Positions 8,984 through 17,424 are shown, numbered from the stretch's first letter. The stretch: DNA of 64,000 nt from Peribacillus frigoritolerans (GCF_001636405.1 NZ_KV440950.1:2503712-2567711); one strand, 5' to 3'. Notes: a model not told the origin generated them from the sequence alone. Made by a program: numbers and translations.

Positions 8984-9148
8984 CTAATATCCCTGTCCTT
9001 CTTTCGATTTTAGAAAAGCATCAACGGATTCGTCCAATAATTTTTCCCGATTAGGATCTTCATTGACATCTGTATCCACTTCCATCACGTCGTTTAATCG
9101 ACTAACCTGACTTTTTGGCTGAGCTGGATTATTTTTTTCTTTTGGCAT
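8984..9148 (-). CDS. Small hydrophilic protein of 54 aa, unknown function
   Basis: ATG at 9148 is preceded by AAGGAG with a 6-nt spacer. The product begins MPKEKNNPAQPKSQVSRL, continues with an acidic middle (VMEVDTDVNEDPNREKLLDE) and ends SKEGQGY. It is highly charged, without a membrane segment or Cys. It has the feel of small Bacillus spore or stress proteins, but I do not recognise the family. A terminator-like hairpin follows at 8885-8923. A longer plus-strand frame (8728-9054) overlaps its 3' end and is probably spurious. Confidence 0.65.
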   Translation of the reverse strand: MPKEKNNPAQPKSQVSRLNDVMEVDTDVNEDPNREKLLDESVDAFLKSKEGQGY

Positions 9149-9423
9149 ATAAACTCCTTCTTGAACAGTTATTTTTTATTTAGTATGAACGATTCATCCA
9201 ATATTCACTAAGATTATTTCCGTTTCTTTCCCAAATTGAGTCCGGTTGTCTTAATGGAAGGTTGAAACAACATACACGATATTATTTCGGTTATCATTGA
9301 CTGAATATTATAAATATTGTAATATTTATTTTGCGCATTTGTTTTTTTGAAACAAGGTTTTATATTAGAAACAACTGGGTTTTCCTTGTGTACAGTCAAA
9401 TAATCTGACAGGAGGTTTTTGTT

Positions 9424-10413
9424 ATGAAGAAAAGATTAAGGAATACTTCGTTTGGTTTTTTGTTGGTAGTGACCATAATTCTATCATTATCATTATTTCT
9501 TCCTTCATTTGGCCAAACAGCGGTCCAGCAAACCGATTTTAAAGTAACCCTATTAGGTACAGGTTCTCCACTTTTAAGTACATCCCGCTCCGGTCCAGCT
9601 ACTCTTGTAGAAGTTGGTAATGAAAAACTCCTCTTTGATGCTGGACGCGGAACCGCTTTACAATTATATAAAGCGAATATGTTACCAGGAAGTGTTGATA
9701 AGTTATTCCTTACGCATTTGCATTCGGATCATACAATCGGCATACCGGACGTATGGCTTACAGGTTCCTTACCAACAGGAGGGAAAAGAGAGCAAGCGTT
9801 TAAGATTTGGGGACCTAAGGGAACCGAGAAAATGATGGTACATATGAATAAAGCATATAAAGCCGATTTGGATGCAAGGGATGACTCTGGAAATGGGAAC
9901 GTTGAAGGAGCAAGTATTGTCGCAAATGATATCAAGGAGGGTATTGTCTATAACAAAAAGGGAATTGAAGTAATAGCCTTCAAGGTTGACCATAAATCAA
10001 TAGAGCCGGCTTTCGGTTATCGGGTTAATTACAAAGGACATTCAGTAGTTATCTCAGGCGACACCCGCTATAATGAAAATCTTATAAAATTTTCCAAAGG
10101 TGCTGATGTGGTGATTCATGAGGTTGCAGCGGCAAAACCTGATAATGAATCAGAATCAATCGCCAATATACTTGATCTTCACACTACACCGGAGGAAGCA
10201 GGTAAAGTCTTTAGCCAAATACAACCAAAACTTGCTGTGTACTCACATATAGTATTATTGGGAGGATTAACAGAAGAAAAAGCTGATTTGCTCGAAAGAA
10301 CAAAAAAAACATATGAAGGAACTGTGTTAGTAGGGGAGGATTTGCTTTCCATTCAAATAGGGGACAAGGTACAAATGCAACAGCCGGTTAACGAGGCAAA
10401 CTCGGGAAGCTAA
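9424..10413 (+). CDS. Exported metallo-beta-lactamase-fold hydrolase (RNase Z-like)
   Basis: 329 aa. An N-terminal signal sequence (KKRLRN then ~20 hydrophobic residues to ~30) precedes an MBL domain with the metal motif H98-L-H100-S-D102-H103. Later comes SGDTRYNENLIKF (the metal-bridging Asp) and LYSH-type C-terminal His (AVYSHIVLLGG). It aligns best with the ribonuclease Z-like subgroup (GTGSPLLSTSRSGP), but export argues against tRNA processing. Export as membrane-anchored or secreted enzyme is inferred from the leader. RBS ACAGGAGG precedes the start. It is monocistronic, with a terminator after it. Confidence 0.8.
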   Translation: MKKRLRNTSFGFLLVVTIILSLSLFLPSFGQTAVQQTDFKVTLLGTGSPLLSTSRSGPATLVEVGNEKLLFDAGRGTALQLYKANMLPGSVDKLFLTHLHSDHTIGIPDVWLTGSLPTGGKREQAFKIWGPKGTEKMMVHMNKAYKADLDARDDSGNGNVEGASIVANDIKEGIVYNKKGIEVIAFKVDHKSIEPAFGYRVNYKGHSVVISGDTRYNENLIKFSKGADVVIHEVAAAKPDNESESIANILDLHTTPEEAGKVFSQIQPKLAVYSHIVLLGGLTEEKADLLERTKKTYEGTVLVGEDLLSIQIGDKVQMQQPVNEANSGS

Positions 10414-10457
10414 AATGGACCAGCTTCAGCTATTTCATGAATAAGAGGGCTTACTTA

Positions 10458-10489
10458 AAGGAAGGTTGCTGGTGCAACCTTTTTCCTTA
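10458..10489 (+). terminator. Terminator after the MBL hydrolase
   Basis: GGTTGC and GCAACC pair around a 4-nt loop, flanked by AAGGA/TCCTT, and end in TTTTTCC. The layout resembles the hairpin at 19715-19745 (AAGGC...GCCTTTTT). Confidence 0.75.
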
Positions 10490-10589
10490 ATGTTAATAAA
10501 TGGACAGGCAGAAGTGTTAATTCCAGAAGAACAATGAAGAGCAAAAGGAATATCATTAACGAAAAGGGCGCTTGAATTTAATAAAAGGA

Positions 10590-10627
10590 AAGCACATATT
10601 ATGCGTGACTAATATGTGCTCTTCTTT
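10590..10627. terminator. Bidirectional terminator-like hairpin
   Basis: Arms AGCACATATT and AATATGTGCT surround a 10-nt loop. T-rich runs follow on both strands (TCTTCTTT on plus, TTCCTTTT on minus). It separates the MBL gene from the 53-aa minus-strand gene and could serve both. Confidence 0.65.
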
Positions 10628-10684
10628 ATAGGAATTTATAATGTTTTAGGTCTTGAAATAAGGTTATTCAAAAGGAAGTATAAA

Positions 10685-10846
10685 TTAAAGATACCCATTT
10701 AATACTGTGCCAAAAAGATCGAATTCAGGATCTTTTGACTGGTTTTTTGGTGGGGCTTCGGATCGCCCTATTGAAGAGTTGATACCACCTTCAACTGACT
10801 CTACAAGGGTTTCGTCATTCTCTTTATGCAATGGGTTATCAATCAT
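10685..10846 (-). CDS. Small hydrophilic protein of 53 aa, unknown function
   Basis: ATG at 10846 lies 11 nt after AAAAAGGAG on the minus strand. The product starts MIDNPLHKENDETLVESVEG, has a polar Pro/Lys middle (GRSEAPPKNQSKDPEFD) and ends LFGTVLNGYL. It is acidic and soluble, without Cys. The GRSEAPP...EFDLFG segment recalls tiny uncharacterised Bacillus proteins, though I cannot name a family. The terminator-like hairpin at 10590-10627 lies downstream. A plus-strand frame of 76 codons over the same DNA has no RBS and is rejected. Confidence 0.6.
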   Translation of the reverse strand: MIDNPLHKENDETLVESVEGGINSSIGRSEAPPKNQSKDPEFDLFGTVLNGYL

Positions 10847-11166
10847 CCCAAAATCAACTCCTTTTTATAATATAAACGAATGGTTAGTTATTAATTCCCT
10901 AAATACTTTTATTTTATGCAAGAAAATATGGCGATGACTGGAATTCATTGAAATGAACGGAGAAAAACGTGTAAGCAATCGTGAAGACTTTTATGACAGG
11001 ATGCATAATGATTATTTTATGCCCATAAAAAAAAATGGTACCGATTCATTGATCAGTTGAGGGGTTTAACAGGATTCAGTTTTAATTTTTGGACTTCGGC
11101 CTAAAAAGTTCATTCCACATGTGGTTACAGGAAGCTCTAATGATCGGACCTGTTCTGATTGAAAGG
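10847..11166. other. Intergenic region with a short decayed reading frame
   Basis: On the + strand about 40 codons (10939-11060, with NGEKRVSNREDFYDRM and NDYFMPIKKNGTDS) read without stops, then stops appear. A second short stretch (GLRPKKFIPHVVTGSS) lies near 11095-11145. It looks like the remains of a gene, but I do not recognise the product and there is no RBS. Confidence 0.35.
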
Positions 11167-11985
11167 TTAAAGTGGAGTGAGAATCCTTTCCTTTTTAACA
11201 AAGTAAGCCCACTCGGAAAAGCCGATCTCTTTTAGTCTTTTTTTAACTAGTTCAAATTCATCGCCAATACGTTCCGGTGTATGCGAATCCGATCCAAAGG
11301 TTACCTTCACATTATGGAAAAGAGCTCGTTCTAAAATGTCATCTGCTGGATACCACCCACCACAATCTTTCGTTTTACCAGAGGTATTAATCTCAATGGC
11401 GATATCTTCTGAACTAATGATTTTTAGCGTTTTTTCAATAATGTCTGTCTCAATGGAAGAAAAGGCTGGATAAAAACCTTTCATTGCATCAATATGGCCT
11501 AAGATTTGGAACACTCCGCTTTTAGCCGATTTCTGTATTAATTCATAATATTCATCCTTTACTTTTGACTGTTCTTTAGAGGTTAAGCCATTCCAACGCC
11601 CTCTTTTAAAAATGCTAATATCCTGAACATAATGAACAGATCCAATTATGTAGTCAAAAGGGTGTAAAAGATATTGATCGCGGTAGACTTCAATGTGATC
11701 AGGGAAGAAATCACTTTCCATTCCTAATAACACGTGAATTTTGTCTGCATATTTCTCTTTTAAGCGAAGAACTTCCTCAATATAAGGAACAAGTTCACTT
11801 TTTGCCATTGCAATAGTTGGGTAAAGATGGTCGTCCTCACTATAAAAATATGGAGAATGATCAGAAATCCCAATATAATGCAAGTCGTATTCGATGGCTT
11901 GCTTTACATAATCCTCAATTGTGCCGATAGCATGTCCACAGCGTTCATGGTGAGTGTGAAGATCAAATTTTATTGAATTCGTCAT
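11167..11985 (-). CDS. PHP-domain histidinol-phosphatase family hydrolase
   Basis: 272 aa, close to HisJ/HisK-type enzymes. The first PHP motif is FDLHTHHERCGHA (residues ~8-20), followed by GISDHSPYF, GMESDFFPDH, GSVHYV, LGHIDAMK and FGSDSHTPERIG, which together supply the trinuclear metal ligands. These enzymes hydrolyse histidinol phosphate in the cytoplasm. No his genes are nearby, so another phosphoester substrate is possible. RBS AGGAGG lies 10 nt before ATG. Confidence 0.8.
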   Translation of the reverse strand: MTNSIKFDLHTHHERCGHAIGTIEDYVKQAIEYDLHYIGISDHSPYFYSEDDHLYPTIAMAKSELVPYIEEVLRLKEKYADKIHVLLGMESDFFPDHIEVYRDQYLLHPFDYIIGSVHYVQDISIFKRGRWNGLTSKEQSKVKDEYYELIQKSAKSGVFQILGHIDAMKGFYPAFSSIETDIIEKTLKIISSEDIAIEINTSGKTKDCGGWYPADDILERALFHNVKVTFGSDSHTPERIGDEFELVKKRLKEIGFSEWAYFVKKERILTPL

Positions 11986-12223
11986 TTACTTAGTCCTCCT
12001 AAAGTGAACCAGATTGTCTTATTTTATCATATCCAAAATTCATATCCTTTCTCACAAAATGAAAGAAGATTTATACCTTACTACCCTCGAAAACGAATTA
12101 TCTTACGGATTTAATTTTATACCCATCAATTAAAGATATTTTAGTTCGAGTAATTGTATAAAGGTTGAATTCCCTAGACAAACTAGAATGTTCAAATATG
12201 TAAAAAGAAAGGGAAGATACTGA

Positions 12224-12859
12224 ATGACAAAGGTATTGTATATCACGGCCCATCCTCATGATGACAAACAATCTTACAGTATGGCCGTTGGAAAAGCATT
12301 TATTGACACATATAAAGAAGTAAATCCTAGCCATGAAATTGTGAATATTGACCTTTATAAAGAAAATATTCCTGAAATTGATGTGGATGTTTTCAGTGGT
12401 TGGGGGAAACTTCAAGCTGGGAAGGGTTTTGAAGAACTCTCGTCGGAGGAGAAAGCGAAAGTTAGTCGTCTCTCAGAATTATGTGAGCAATTCATAGCCG
12501 CCGATAAATATATATTTGTATCGCCTTTATGGAATTTTTCATTCCCGCCGGTTTTGAAAGCGTATATTGATTCAGTAGCTGTTGCAGGTAAATCATTTAA
12601 ATACACCGAACAAGGCCCAGTTGGTCTTTTAACTGATAAAAAAGCCTTGCATATTCAAGCTCGCGGTGGTATTTATTCAGAAGGACCGGCAGCTGAAATG
12701 GAAATGGGTCACCGATATCTAAATATCATCATGCAATTCTTCGGAGTGCCTTCCTTTGAAGGTTTATTCGTTGAAGGACATGCAGCAATGCCTGATAAAG
12801 CACAAGAAATTAAAGAAAATGCTATAGCACGTTCAAAAGATTTAGCTTCTACTTTTTAA
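12224..12859 (+). CDS. azoR: FMN-dependent NADH-azoreductase
   Basis: 211 aa, the family length. The flavodoxin-like start [21 protein letters not shown], the motif [19 protein letters not shown] (FMN-binding SPMWN-type loop, residues ~97-115) and [10 protein letters not shown] are characteristic. AzoR reduces azo dyes and quinones with NADH as an obligate two-electron quinone reductase. It is monocistronic. The RBS GGGAAG is weak but well placed. Two hairpins follow the stop. Confidence 0.9.
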   Translation: MTKVLYITAHPHDDKQSYSMAVGKAFIDTYKEVNPSHEIVNIDLYKENIPEIDVDVFSGWGKLQAGKGFEELSSEEKAKVSRLSELCEQFIAADKYIFVSPLWNFSFPPVLKAYIDSVAVAGKSFKYTEQGPVGLLTDKKALHIQARGGIYSEGPAAEMEMGHRYLNIIMQFFGVPSFEGLFVEGHAAMPDKAQEIKENAIARSKDLASTF

Positions 12860-12865
12860 ATCAGA

Positions 12866-12931
12866 GAGCCAACAATTTTTGTTGGCTCAGACTGTAGACA
12901 AACTCGATGAAAATCGAGTTTGTCTATTTTT
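12866..12931 (+). terminator. Tandem hairpins / terminator after azoR
   Basis: A first hairpin (GAGCCAACA / TGTTGGCTC, 12866-12888) has no T run. The second (arms 12896-12908 and 12913-12925, AGACAAACTCGAT / ATCGAGTTTGTCT, loop GAAA) is followed by ATTTTTAT and is a strong intrinsic terminator. Confidence 0.85.
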
Positions 12932-12947
12932 ATGGCTTGTACAATTT

Positions 12948-13076
12948 GGACGTTGATTGGAACGTAGGGCACTCGCTTTCCGCGGGAAGTAGGGGAGCCT
13001 CCTCGGCTTTCGCCTGCGGGGTCTCCCCTAGACGCGCTTTTCTAAGCAGGAGTCGAACACCCACTCCAATTAACTT
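12948..13076. repeat. Bacillus-type intergenic palindromic repeat (~130 bp)
   Basis: The ends TTGATTGGA and TCCAATTAAC are near inverted copies, and the interior is unusually GC-rich (CTCGCTTTCCGCGGG, GAGCCTCCTCGGC, CGCCTGCGGGGTCTCCCC). I recognise this composition from the GC-rich REP-like element scattered through Bacillus and related genomes. The embedded 62-codon frame is an artefact. Number of copies elsewhere in this genome cannot be seen here. Confidence 0.6.
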
Positions 13077-13449
13077 TGTCTTGCCTTTTAGATAGAACAC
13101 TTTTGCCAGGAGTCATTTTTGTTTTAAAATAAAAGTATTAAAACTTGAGGTGATGAGGATGCTGATCTCGCTGAATAGAATCATGTTTAGAAGTTGGCTC
13201 TTTTTTTGTCAAAATAAAAATAATTATGTGGATATATTCTTCTTCACCAATCATAGGGCATTAAGACTTCGTATTTTATCCGCAAGTTAAAATCTGGACC
13301 GCCCTAACGTCATTCGAACATGAAATTATATTAATCATTGTATAAAAAGTCAGAAAAATATAAAATGTACTTGGCTTCTTCTTATGCCATGAGTAAGGTT
13401 TTCAAATTGTTCCACTATCATTTAAATATTTATTTCTTAAAAGAAAAGA
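13077..13449. other. Intergenic, little recognisable
   Basis: AT-rich. A 44-codon frame (about 13160-13290) follows GAGGTGATGAGG, but its composition (runs of F, N, R) does not look like a real protein. No terminator or operator was recognised. The promoter of the FAH-family gene should lie near 13390-13445. Confidence 0.4.
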
Positions 13450-13458
13450 GTGGTTTTT

Positions 13459-14085
13459 ATGAAAAACATTAAAAATATCTATTGTGTAGGTCGAAACTAT
13501 GCCTTGCATGCAAAAGAATTGAATAATGAAATACCAACTTCCCCTTTTTTATTTTCAAAACCGACTCATTCGCTCGTGGAAGCACACGGTCAGTCAATTA
13601 CGTTGCCGAGTAATCAGGGTTCCGTTCACTTCGAAACTGAACTTGTCATACATATCGCAAAACAGTTCGAATCAGGAATGAAAGTAGATGAAATAGTAGA
13701 TTCCATGGCCATTGGGTTGGATCTGACACTTAGAGATGTTCAATCACAGTTAAAACAGAAACAGCATCCTTGGCTTTTGGCTAAAGGATTCAAAAATTCG
13801 GCAGTTGTTAGTGATTTTATTCCGTTTCCAGGAGTCGAAGCATGTGAACAATTAGATTTTTCCCTTTTAAAAAATGGAGAGCGTGTACAAGTCGGGAATA
13901 TTAAAGACTTACTTTTTGATTTGCAAACCATTATAGAATTTACAGCAGAGCATTTTGGGCTTGGAAAAGGAGATATAATTTATACCGGTACTCCAAGTGG
14001 CGTCGGTCCTCTTTCAGATCAAGACCAGCTTTCACTTAACTGGGGTGGAAATGAAATAGGGTCCTGTTCAGTTATAATTGGTTAG
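13459..14085 (+). CDS. Fumarylacetoacetate hydrolase (FAH) family enzyme
   Basis: About 208 aa from ATG 13459, or 211 from GTG 13450; both share the AAGAGTGG context. It has FAH-fold motifs: YCVGRNYALHAKEL (N-terminal), FSKPTHSLVEAHGQ, then the metal site HFETELVIHIAK (E-x-E) with D at LDLTLRDVQ. Finally come AKGFKNSAV and GDIIYTGTPSGVGPL. Family members are acylpyruvate hydrolases, oxaloacetate decarboxylases or tautomerases. At ~210 aa it is like the short FAHD1/YcgM-type forms. A MarR regulator follows 260 nt downstream and could control it. Confidence 0.85.
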   Translation: MKNIKNIYCVGRNYALHAKELNNEIPTSPFLFSKPTHSLVEAHGQSITLPSNQGSVHFETELVIHIAKQFESGMKVDEIVDSMAIGLDLTLRDVQSQLKQKQHPWLLAKGFKNSAVVSDFIPFPGVEACEQLDFSLLKNGERVQVGNIKDLLFDLQTIIEFTAEHFGLGKGDIIYTGTPSGVGPLSDQDQLSLNWGGNEIGSCSVIIG

Positions 14086-14087
14086 AG

Positions 14088-14119
14088 AAAAAAGCAGTCA
14101 TTTTGACTGCTTTTTTTTT
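14088..14119 (+). terminator. Terminator after the FAH-family gene
   Basis: AAAGCAGTCA and TGACTGCTTT pair around a short TTT loop, followed by a T9 run. The A-rich left flank makes it usable on the minus strand as well. Confidence 0.9.
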
Positions 14120-14345
14120 GGATTAACTCAATTTTAGACAAAAAGAAGAAACTCGTCTAAAATGAGAAGAACCATATAACATACATGGAAACGGCGCACG
14201 CACTTATTTAAATAAGTTTAACCATTACATTATGGCTTTGGTAAAATTATTTTTTATGGAGTATTATAGAACAATTTATAGACCTTATGATAATCAATTA
14301 AAGTGCCAAATTTTATTATATAGGATGGAACAGGGTGGAATGTGC

Positions 14346-14774
14346 ATGAATAACAACCAAGAAAAGAAGTATTTAGATAATTGGCTCTCGATTACAAATA
14401 TTCAAATGAGCATTACGAATGAGCTGGAAAGTGCTTTGCAAAAAAATCATAACCTTTCATTAAAAGAGTTTTACGTTCTTTACTTTTTATCCAAAACAAG
14501 CGAAAAACAATTGAGGCTACAACAATTACAAGAGATGGTAGGATTAAGTCAAAGTGCTATATCCAGGCTGGTAGTCAGGCTTGAAGCAAAAAGCTGCGGC
14601 GTATTACAAAGGCAAATATGCGAAGATGATCGAAGAGGTATTTACACACGTTTAACTACATTAGGTGAAGAAAAACTACAAATATCCTTAAATACTGTTC
14701 ATGAAATTCTGCACTCTGCTTTTTCAAAAGGAAACCTTCAAGAGGAATTGCAATCCTTAATCGAGAAATTATAA
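14346..14774 (+). CDS. MarR-family transcriptional regulator
   Basis: 142 aa from ATG 14346, selected because AGGGTGG sits 6-9 nt upstream. The frame can be extended 38 codons further up without an RBS. The winged helix shows LSLKEFYVLYFLS, LQQLQEMVGLSQSAISRLVVRLEAK and the wing CEDDRRGIYTRLT with the conserved DxR. MarR proteins act as dimers on palindromes and are often relieved by phenolics or oxidants. Its target may be the FAH-family gene upstream. This is positional inference. Confidence 0.83.
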   Translation: MNNNQEKKYLDNWLSITNIQMSITNELESALQKNHNLSLKEFYVLYFLSKTSEKQLRLQQLQEMVGLSQSAISRLVVRLEAKSCGVLQRQICEDDRRGIYTRLTTLGEEKLQISLNTVHEILHSAFSKGNLQEELQSLIEKL

Positions 14775-15428
14775 TATGGTTCTAATATCCCTTAATAACG
14801 TGAAGTCGGTTATTTCTATATATTTTAGATAGGAATATACCTTTAGCCCAGTAAGGTAATAATGAACGGATCTGTTGTGAAAGAGAGAAGTGTTTATCCG
14901 GAGTTGAATGTAAGCGCATGCATTTAAGAGGGATGGAATAGGTTTGTTTTACCAGCGAGGATAAATTAGTTTAATGGCTAATAATGTTCCGGGAAATGGA
15001 TATATAATAATAAAGACGAACTGTTATTTTTAAAGTATTATCTAAACAAAAAAAATGCCAGGGCGGAGGATTGTTAGCTCCTGGCTTTTTTTTAGAGAGA
15101 AAATTGAACTCTCTCTTTCTTTACTTTGCCGTTTTATTGCTGGATTGCCCCCTATATTAATATAATTAATAATTAAAGAGAAGGAATCAATCCTTCTCTT
15201 TTTAATTTAATAATCCATCAACAGCATCATAAAAGACGACGAACCCCATTATCAAATGAAGATCACTTACTGCGGCAAATTATTTGAAACTTTTTTCATT
15301 TTTTGACGTAATACTATCAGGGATAATTTAGAAATCTCATAAAAAACAAATGGATTTCCTGTTCTTTCTAATTACGCCCCATTATACATATAAATTCTAA
15401 TATAGGTTTGACGAAGGGAAGAGGACGT
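14775..15428. other. Long intergenic region with two terminator-like hairpins
   Basis: Hairpin A at 15055-15093 (GCCAGG/CCTGGC with inner GGAG/CTCC, then T8) and hairpin B at 15172-15206 (AAAGAGAAGGA/TCCTTCTCTTT, loop ATCAA, then T5) both read as + strand terminators, though no gene precedes B directly. The motif GCGCATGCATTTAA at 14919 also occurs upstream of namA (35618). No coding sequence was recognised. Confidence 0.55.
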
Positions 15429-16373
15429 ATGTTTAAAAAAATCTTAGCCAGCTTAGGAAAAGGAGCTGCAACTGTAGATTTACAATGTGACAATCATAAT
15501 TATCAAGCTGGAGAAAGCATTCAAGGGCAGATAGTCATTCAAGGCGGTGAGGTGGAACAAAAAATCAATCAAGTGACTGTCCGGTTGATGATGAATGTGG
15601 TATTAAACCAAGGAAGCGTTACTAAGGAAGTTGCACATATACCATTAATTAATCGAGATTGTATTCAGCCAAAAGAACGTAAGGTCATTCCTTTTCATTA
15701 CGTCCTACCTGCGAATATACCTATTTCAAGGGGAACTGTCTCATACTATCTGGATACACATCTTGATATTGAGGGCGGGGTCGACCGCAAAGATGTAGAC
15801 CGGCTAGTCATCCAATCCCAGGAATCCATCACATCCATTTTTAATGCAATGGCTCAATTAGGATTTCGCGAGACAGCTGACTCAGGTAAACTCGATCAAT
15901 ATGGACAGGAATTTGCTTTCTTTCCCACTCAACAATTCATGGGTCAAGTAAATGAAGTGGAAATGCGGTTTGCCAATGAAGAATCAGGTATCAGGGTCTG
16001 GATGGAGGTTGACTGTAAAAGCGGCTACAAGGAAATTGAAGCGAAACGAGAGTTTCATTTAAATCAAGAAGTTCTTGAGCAAGAAGACGATCTTCATAAG
16101 CTACTTGGAGAGTATATATCGGAAGCTATTGAACAGCCTTATGCTTTTACACAGCCGTTCTCTTATTCCGCAAATCAACCTCATGGTCGCTCTTCCCAAA
16201 TGGGAAACGCTATACCTGGAATGGTTGGTGGATTAGCAGTGGGTGTTTTAGGGACTATGTTATTCACTGAGATGATGGAAGGTTTTGATATGGAGGAGAT
16301 GTTTGAAGAAGCAACAGAGGAATTTGATGGGGGATTTGATTCATTTTTTGATAATGGGGATGGGGAATCCTAA
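15429..16373 (+). CDS. spo0M: Sporulation-control protein Spo0M (arrestin-like) with a long C-terminal tail
   Basis: 314 aa from ATG 15429 (AGAGGACGT upstream). The Spo0M domain covers residues ~1-235: FKKILASLGKGAATVDL, YQAGESIQGQIVIQGG, the conserved VSYYLDTHLDIEGGVDRKD and FFPTQQFMGQVNEVEM. Spo0M is a cytoplasmic arrestin-fold protein that influences entry into sporulation. Bacillus subtilis Spo0M has about 258 residues. Here ~60 extra residues form a Gly-rich hydrophobic patch (GMVGGLAVGVLGTMLF) and an acidic/Phe tail (EEFDGGFDSFFDNGDG). Confidence 0.88.
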   Translation: MFKKILASLGKGAATVDLQCDNHNYQAGESIQGQIVIQGGEVEQKINQVTVRLMMNVVLNQGSVTKEVAHIPLINRDCIQPKERKVIPFHYVLPANIPISRGTVSYYLDTHLDIEGGVDRKDVDRLVIQSQESITSIFNAMAQLGFRETADSGKLDQYGQEFAFFPTQQFMGQVNEVEMRFANEESGIRVWMEVDCKSGYKEIEAKREFHLNQEVLEQEDDLHKLLGEYISEAIEQPYAFTQPFSYSANQPHGRSSQMGNAIPGMVGGLAVGVLGTMLFTEMMEGFDMEEMFEEATEEFDGGFDSFFDNGDGES

Positions 16374-16438
16374 AAATAATTAGGGTATGTTATAAAATAA
16401 AAAAAGGCCCACTAATCAGTTCTTGAGTAAGAATTAGT

Positions 16439-16484
16439 AAACAAGCGTTACTTACTTTGATCAGTAAGTAACGCTTGTTTTATT
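16439..16484 (+). terminator. Terminator after spo0M
   Basis: An 18-bp stem (arms 16439-16456 and 16463-16480, core CAAGCGTTACTTACT / AGTAAGTAACGCTTG) with loop TTGATC and trailing TTTTATT. Confidence 0.88.
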
Positions 16485-16627
16485 GTTGTTTTTATAAAGC
16501 AGGAAGAGAACATTTAATAGTGCACTTGCTTCCTATTGCGCTCCGATTTTTCCCTTAATCCTCATATATTTGGAAAAGTTTTATCATCAGACTAAAATCT
16601 CCGTTCTCCTTTCCCGGAATAGTTCAC

Positions 16628-16681
16628 TAAAAACGAAGTCATATCTAGCCGATTGTGATAAAGGATTAGGTGAAGATCATG
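16628..16681 (+). repeat. Partial copy of the topB leader
   Basis: A 34-nt block starting TAAAAACGAAGTCATATC and ending TTGTGATAA is identical to 55641-55674, the region just before topB. A second block, GGATTAGGTGAAGAT then CATGAAG, matches the topB RBS and start (55710-55735). The ~35 nt between them at topB, including its TATAAT, is absent here. The copy therefore carries an RBS-ATG without the promoter. Confidence 0.8.
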
Positions 16682-16816
16682 AAGGAAAATGAAGAAGTGA
16701 TGGAGAGAAAATATGAATGTTCAACTATGATAACCACAAAGTTAATGGAATTGACATTCTTTCATCTTCTGAAAATAGCCCTTCGTTTTTTTGTTTGGCG
16801 TGAAAAAAATGAATAA
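16679..16816 (+). CDS. Possible 45-aa peptide read from the copied topB start
   Basis: The ATG and its AGGTGA RBS belong to the duplicated topB leader. The frame stays open for 45 codons (begins MKENEEVMERKYECSTM, ends RFFVWREKNE). Only the first two residues match TopB. The remainder is not recognisable and may be chance. No promoter is seen. Confidence 0.2.
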   Translation: MKENEEVMERKYECSTMITTKLMELTFFHLLKIALRFFVWREKNE

Positions 16817-16870
16817 ACAATCATATAAGGTTAATTCTATAGACAAGAATGTTAAAAAGGAGATTACATC

Positions 16871-17098
16871 GTGAAGCCATATGAAATAAAAAGTATGATT
16901 ATTGATGACGAGTTTAATGGTGAAGAATCGGTTACAGCTGACTTTACTCACAATGATAAAGATTATAGCATTACTTTAAAAAAAGAAGATCTTGAAATAA
17001 TTAATGCATGGGTTTTTGAGGATGGTTCATCTCTTCCTGCAAACTTATCAGGTACTATCATTGAATCATTAAGAGAAGATATTAAAAAGAGAATCTAG
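16871..17098 (+). CDS. Small uncharacterised acidic protein, 75 aa
   Basis: GTG 16871 lies 8 nt after AAAAAGGAG, a strong RBS. The product begins MKPYEIKSMIIDDEFNGEE, continues with a beta-rich middle (SVTADFTHNDKDYSITLKKE) and ends ESLREDIKKRI. There is no signal or membrane segment. The compact, alternating pattern suggests a small beta-sheet fold. Family not recognised. It is monocistronic with its own terminator. Confidence 0.72.
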   Translation: MKPYEIKSMIIDDEFNGEESVTADFTHNDKDYSITLKKEDLEIINAWVFEDGSSLPANLSGTIIESLREDIKKRI

Positions 17099-17123
17099 TC
17101 ATTGGCACTAGATCTTTTTTTAT
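17092..17123 (+). terminator. Terminator after the 75-aa gene
   Basis: ATCTAGT and ACTAGAT pair around CATTGGC, followed by CTTTTTTT. The left arm overlaps the stop codon. Confidence 0.85.
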
Positions 17124-17424
17124 CATTTTCTTAATCGAAGAAAAATGTAGCCTTGTTTATATGGATGATAAAAGATAATGAAAAATTATTGTTTGTGGTC
17201 AATACCAATAAGAGTATTAATATGTTTTACTTCAGAAAACTTGTGGACAAGGAATTCAAACTGTTTTGTTTACTAAATTAGTTAGTATAGCTAAAAGGTA
17301 TTTAAAAAAATATGGCTTTCTGAATAAGTAAAAAACCATAATCGAAGAAAATAGCCTTTTTCGAAGTTGATTCCAATAAGACCCAATACGGCGCTAACTA
17401 AAAGTACTATTGAGGACTTTAATA
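17124..17424. other. Intergenic, nothing recognised
   Basis: About 300 nt of AT-rich DNA between two converging genes. I see no open frame with an RBS, no operator and no repeat. Confidence 0.5.

Noticed and set aside
8728..9054. 108-codon plus-strand frame
   Set aside because: Overlaps the 54-aa minus-strand gene and its terminator hairpin, and resembles no family; judged spurious, though a weak GGAAGAG precedes its ATG.
10707..10937. 76-codon plus-strand frame
   Set aside because: Antisense to the 53-aa gene, which has the RBS.
12907..13095. 62-codon plus-strand frame
   Set aside because: Begins in a terminator stem and lies across the GC-rich repeat.
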